Both the position numbers and the translations under genes were made by a program. From an uncultured Gammaproteobacteria bacterium (GTDB taxonomy: Bacteria > Pseudomonadota > Gammaproteobacteria > Rariloculales > Rariloculaceae), in NCBI GenBank assembly GCA_946887385.1, contig CAMPKU010000214.1, positions 1 to 7,466 of the forward strand: a stretch of DNA of 7,466 nt. Direction: 5' to 3'. The notes under the pieces were generated by a model. That model was not told the DNA's origin. It saw only the letters and a list, made by a program, of their open reading frames with translations, and ran no database searches. Position 1 is the stretch's first letter; every line of letters begins with the position of its first letter. Positions 6,268-7,466 of the stretch are shown one piece after another.

Positions 6268-7233
6268 ATGATCGTTCGAACGATGGCCGGCTTTATCGCC
6301 GTGCTTGGGTGGGCCACCGCCGGCGCACAACTGGCCGAACCGGTCCACGTTCGTAACTTGAACCCGCTCGTGGCGGTGTTCGGCTTGCCGGCCTGGGACA
6401 TCGTCCCGATCGGCACGCGGCTCGGTGTTACGGGCGAGGTGGCGAATCACTATCGGTTTTCGCTCGAGGGCAACGACCGCCTGATGCTCGACGGCGAAAC
6501 CGTGCGCACGACACTGTCGGTGACGCACGGCTTCGCGAGCGGCTGGTCGCTCGGCGTCGAGGTGCCGCACTATCGCGTGGGCGGCGGCGTGCTCGACGAC
6601 CTCATCGACGGCTGGCACTCCGCGTTCCGCCTGCCCGACGGCGGGCGCAACATGAGCCCCGAGGGGCAACTGTTGTACAGCTTCGGGGACGCCGTCGCGC
6701 CGTCGTTCACGCTCACGAGCCCGCAGAGCGGCATCGGCGACACGCAGCTGAAGTTCGCGCGGCTCATCGGCCGCGATCAAGGCTTCGTGGTGCAAGCGAG
6801 CGTGAAGCTGCCCACGGGCGACGAGGACATGCTGGCCGGCAGCGGCTCGGGCGACTGGTCGCTCACCTTACTTAGAACGCGGCCGCTCCTCGCGCGCCGG
6901 CGCGCGGCCGGCTACTACTGGGGCGTGGGCCTCATGCGCGCCGGCGATCCGCATCGCATCGACTTCGACTCCAACACGTGGATTCCGACGGGGATCATCG
7001 GCGGAAGCTGGCAGCTGCTGCCGAAGTTCGGCCTGAAGGGCCAGCTCGACGTGCACGGCGCGTTTTTCGATACGCCGCTCGAGGAGCTTGGCGAGACGGC
7101 GATCCAAGCCACGTTGAGCGCGTGGCGGCGCACGGGCGAGCGCGGCACGCTCGAGCTCGCCGTGGTGGAGGATCTTGCCGTGAGCACCGCACCCGACGTG
7201 GTGCTGCAAGTGGCCGCCACCTGGCAATGGTAG
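6268..7233 (+). CDS. DUF3187-family outer-membrane beta-barrel protein
   Basis: Predicted outer-membrane protein of 321 residues, function unknown. With the ATG at 6268 the protein starts with a signal peptide (MIVRTMAGFIAVLGWATAGA, cut before Gln21); the longer frame from 6169 would bury this signal behind 33 unlike residues and lacks an SD site. The mature N-terminus has HVRNLNPLVAVFGLP (27-41), a stretch typical of DUF3187 proteins. A second conserved block runs GIGDTQLKFARL (155-166) to ASVKLPTGDEDM (177-188) and GSGSGDW (191-197), also seen in porin-like families. The rest is alternating strands and glycine turns, ending in aromatic WQW as barrels do. An AT-rich trio of codons (TTA CTT AGA, 6868-6876) stands out in otherwise GC-rich codon use. 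The stop overlaps the next gene's start, so the two are probably co-translated. Family call good; transport or structural role is inferred. Confidence 0.85.
   Translation: MIVRTMAGFIAVLGWATAGAQLAEPVHVRNLNPLVAVFGLPAWDIVPIGTRLGVTGEVANHYRFSLEGNDRLMLDGETVRTTLSVTHGFASGWSLGVEVPHYRVGGGVLDDLIDGWHSAFRLPDGGRNMSPEGQLLYSFGDAVAPSFTLTSPQSGIGDTQLKFARLIGRDQGFVVQASVKLPTGDEDMLAGSGSGDWSLTLLRTRPLLARRRAAGYYWGVGLMRAGDPHRIDFDSNTWIPTGIIGGSWQLLPKFGLKGQLDVHGAFFDTPLEELGETAIQATLSAWRRTGERGTLELAVVEDLAVSTAPDVVLQVAATWQW
6271..6284. repeat. Perfect 14-bp palindrome just after the DUF3187 start codon
   Basis: ATCGTTC-GAACGAT is a perfect palindrome beginning immediately after the ATG. With the 12-bp palindrome at 6247-6258 it brackets the start codon, the two being 12 bp apart. 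It could be a protein-binding site or form a hairpin in the mRNA, but it also encodes signal-peptide residues and may be chance. Confidence 0.4.
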
Positions 7234-7466
7234 CGATGCGGGCCGCTGCCGCTGTGCTGGGGTTAGCCACGCTGACGGCCGCGCTGGCGGCGTGCGAGGG
7301 CGGCGGCCCCGCTCCGGCGGCCGGCAACGGCCCTGCGGCACCGGCGCCGCCCGCGGTGGCCGCCGCGCCGTTCGACGCCGGCCCCGTGAAGACGGCCGCC
7401 GAGTACCTCGCCGAGCCCGACGTTGCCGCGGCGGACGTCGCCCGTGGCGAGCTGCTCGGTCTGGCG
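7227..7466 (+). CDS. Lipoprotein, partial; possible c-type cytochrome
   Basis: The first 80 codons of a gene cut by the right edge. A lipoprotein signal peptide (MVAMRAAAAVLGLATLTAALAAC) ends in lipobox LAAC, lipidated on Cys23, followed by a flexible Ala/Pro/Gly-rich linker to about residue 46. Then comes a more ordered stretch, EYLAEPDVAAADVARGELLGLA, at the window end. Arg-Gly-Glu-Leu-Leu followed by a few small residues often directly precedes the CxxCH haem site of class I cytochromes c, so a cytochrome is a reasonable guess, but no haem motif is visible. The ATG at 7227 overlaps the DUF3187 stop (ATGGTAG), implying translational coupling; the ATG at 7236 is an alternative that also gives a full signal peptide. 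Neither has a clear SD. Lipoprotein call strong, cytochrome call weak. Confidence 0.75.
   Translation, partial: MVAMRAAAAVLGLATLTAALAACEGGGPAPAAGNGPAAPAPPAVAAAPFDAGPVKTAAEYLAEPDVAAADVARGELLGLA

Noticed and set aside
6067..6795. 242-codon minus-strand open frame reaching into the DUF4397 start
   Set aside because: It is antisense to the DUF3187 gene, is Arg/Ala/His-rich and has no family resemblance; the DUF3187 frame has a signal peptide and conserved motifs.

Overview
The window is GC-rich chromosomal DNA with no insertion sequence, phage gene, CRISPR array or plasmid function that I can see. Four things point to a gammaproteobacterium: a TonB-dependent receptor with an EEIVVTA TonB box, a DUF3187-type outer-membrane protein, lipoproteins with classical lipoboxes, and a tRNA with an encoded CCA end. 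A Steroidobacter/Nevskia-like or related uncultured lineage is a guess from gene style only.

Layout. Positions 1-1643 (minus) hold most of an OFA-family (oxalate/formate antiporter-like) MFS transporter whose C-terminus runs off the left edge. A 371-bp divergent control region (1644-2014) follows, with a separate predicted promoter and palindrome for each direction. Positions 2015-4576 (plus) encode an 853-residue TonB-dependent outer-membrane receptor. A tRNA-Arg(CCT) gene (4604-4679, minus) converges on the receptor with only 27 bp between them. Positions 4748-6070 (minus) encode a 440-residue lipoprotein made of four DUF4397-like repeats. A second divergent region (6071-6267) leads to a DUF3187-family beta-barrel protein (6268-7233, plus). 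Its stop codon overlaps the start of a lipoprotein gene that runs off the right edge (from 7227). The last visible residues of that gene resemble the lead-in to a c-type cytochrome haem site, but no haem motif is visible.

How the genes may work together. The divergent receptor and MFS transporter can be read as an import pair: the receptor brings a scarce substrate across the outer membrane with TonB energy, and the MFS protein carries it, or a product of it, across the inner membrane. The substrate cannot be told from sequence. The right-hand group (DUF4397 lipoprotein, DUF3187 porin-like protein, second lipoprotein) is an envelope cluster of poorly characterised families; only the last two overlap like an operon.

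The most unusual signals are non-coding. A 19-bp perfect inverted repeat covers the -10 box of the receptor promoter. A 15-bp one fills the spacer of the transporter promoter. Two perfect palindromes bracket the DUF3187 start codon, one of them containing the ribosome binding site. I see no convincing evidence of an entirely new system. Many long open frames antisense to these genes are GC-rich shadows and were left out.
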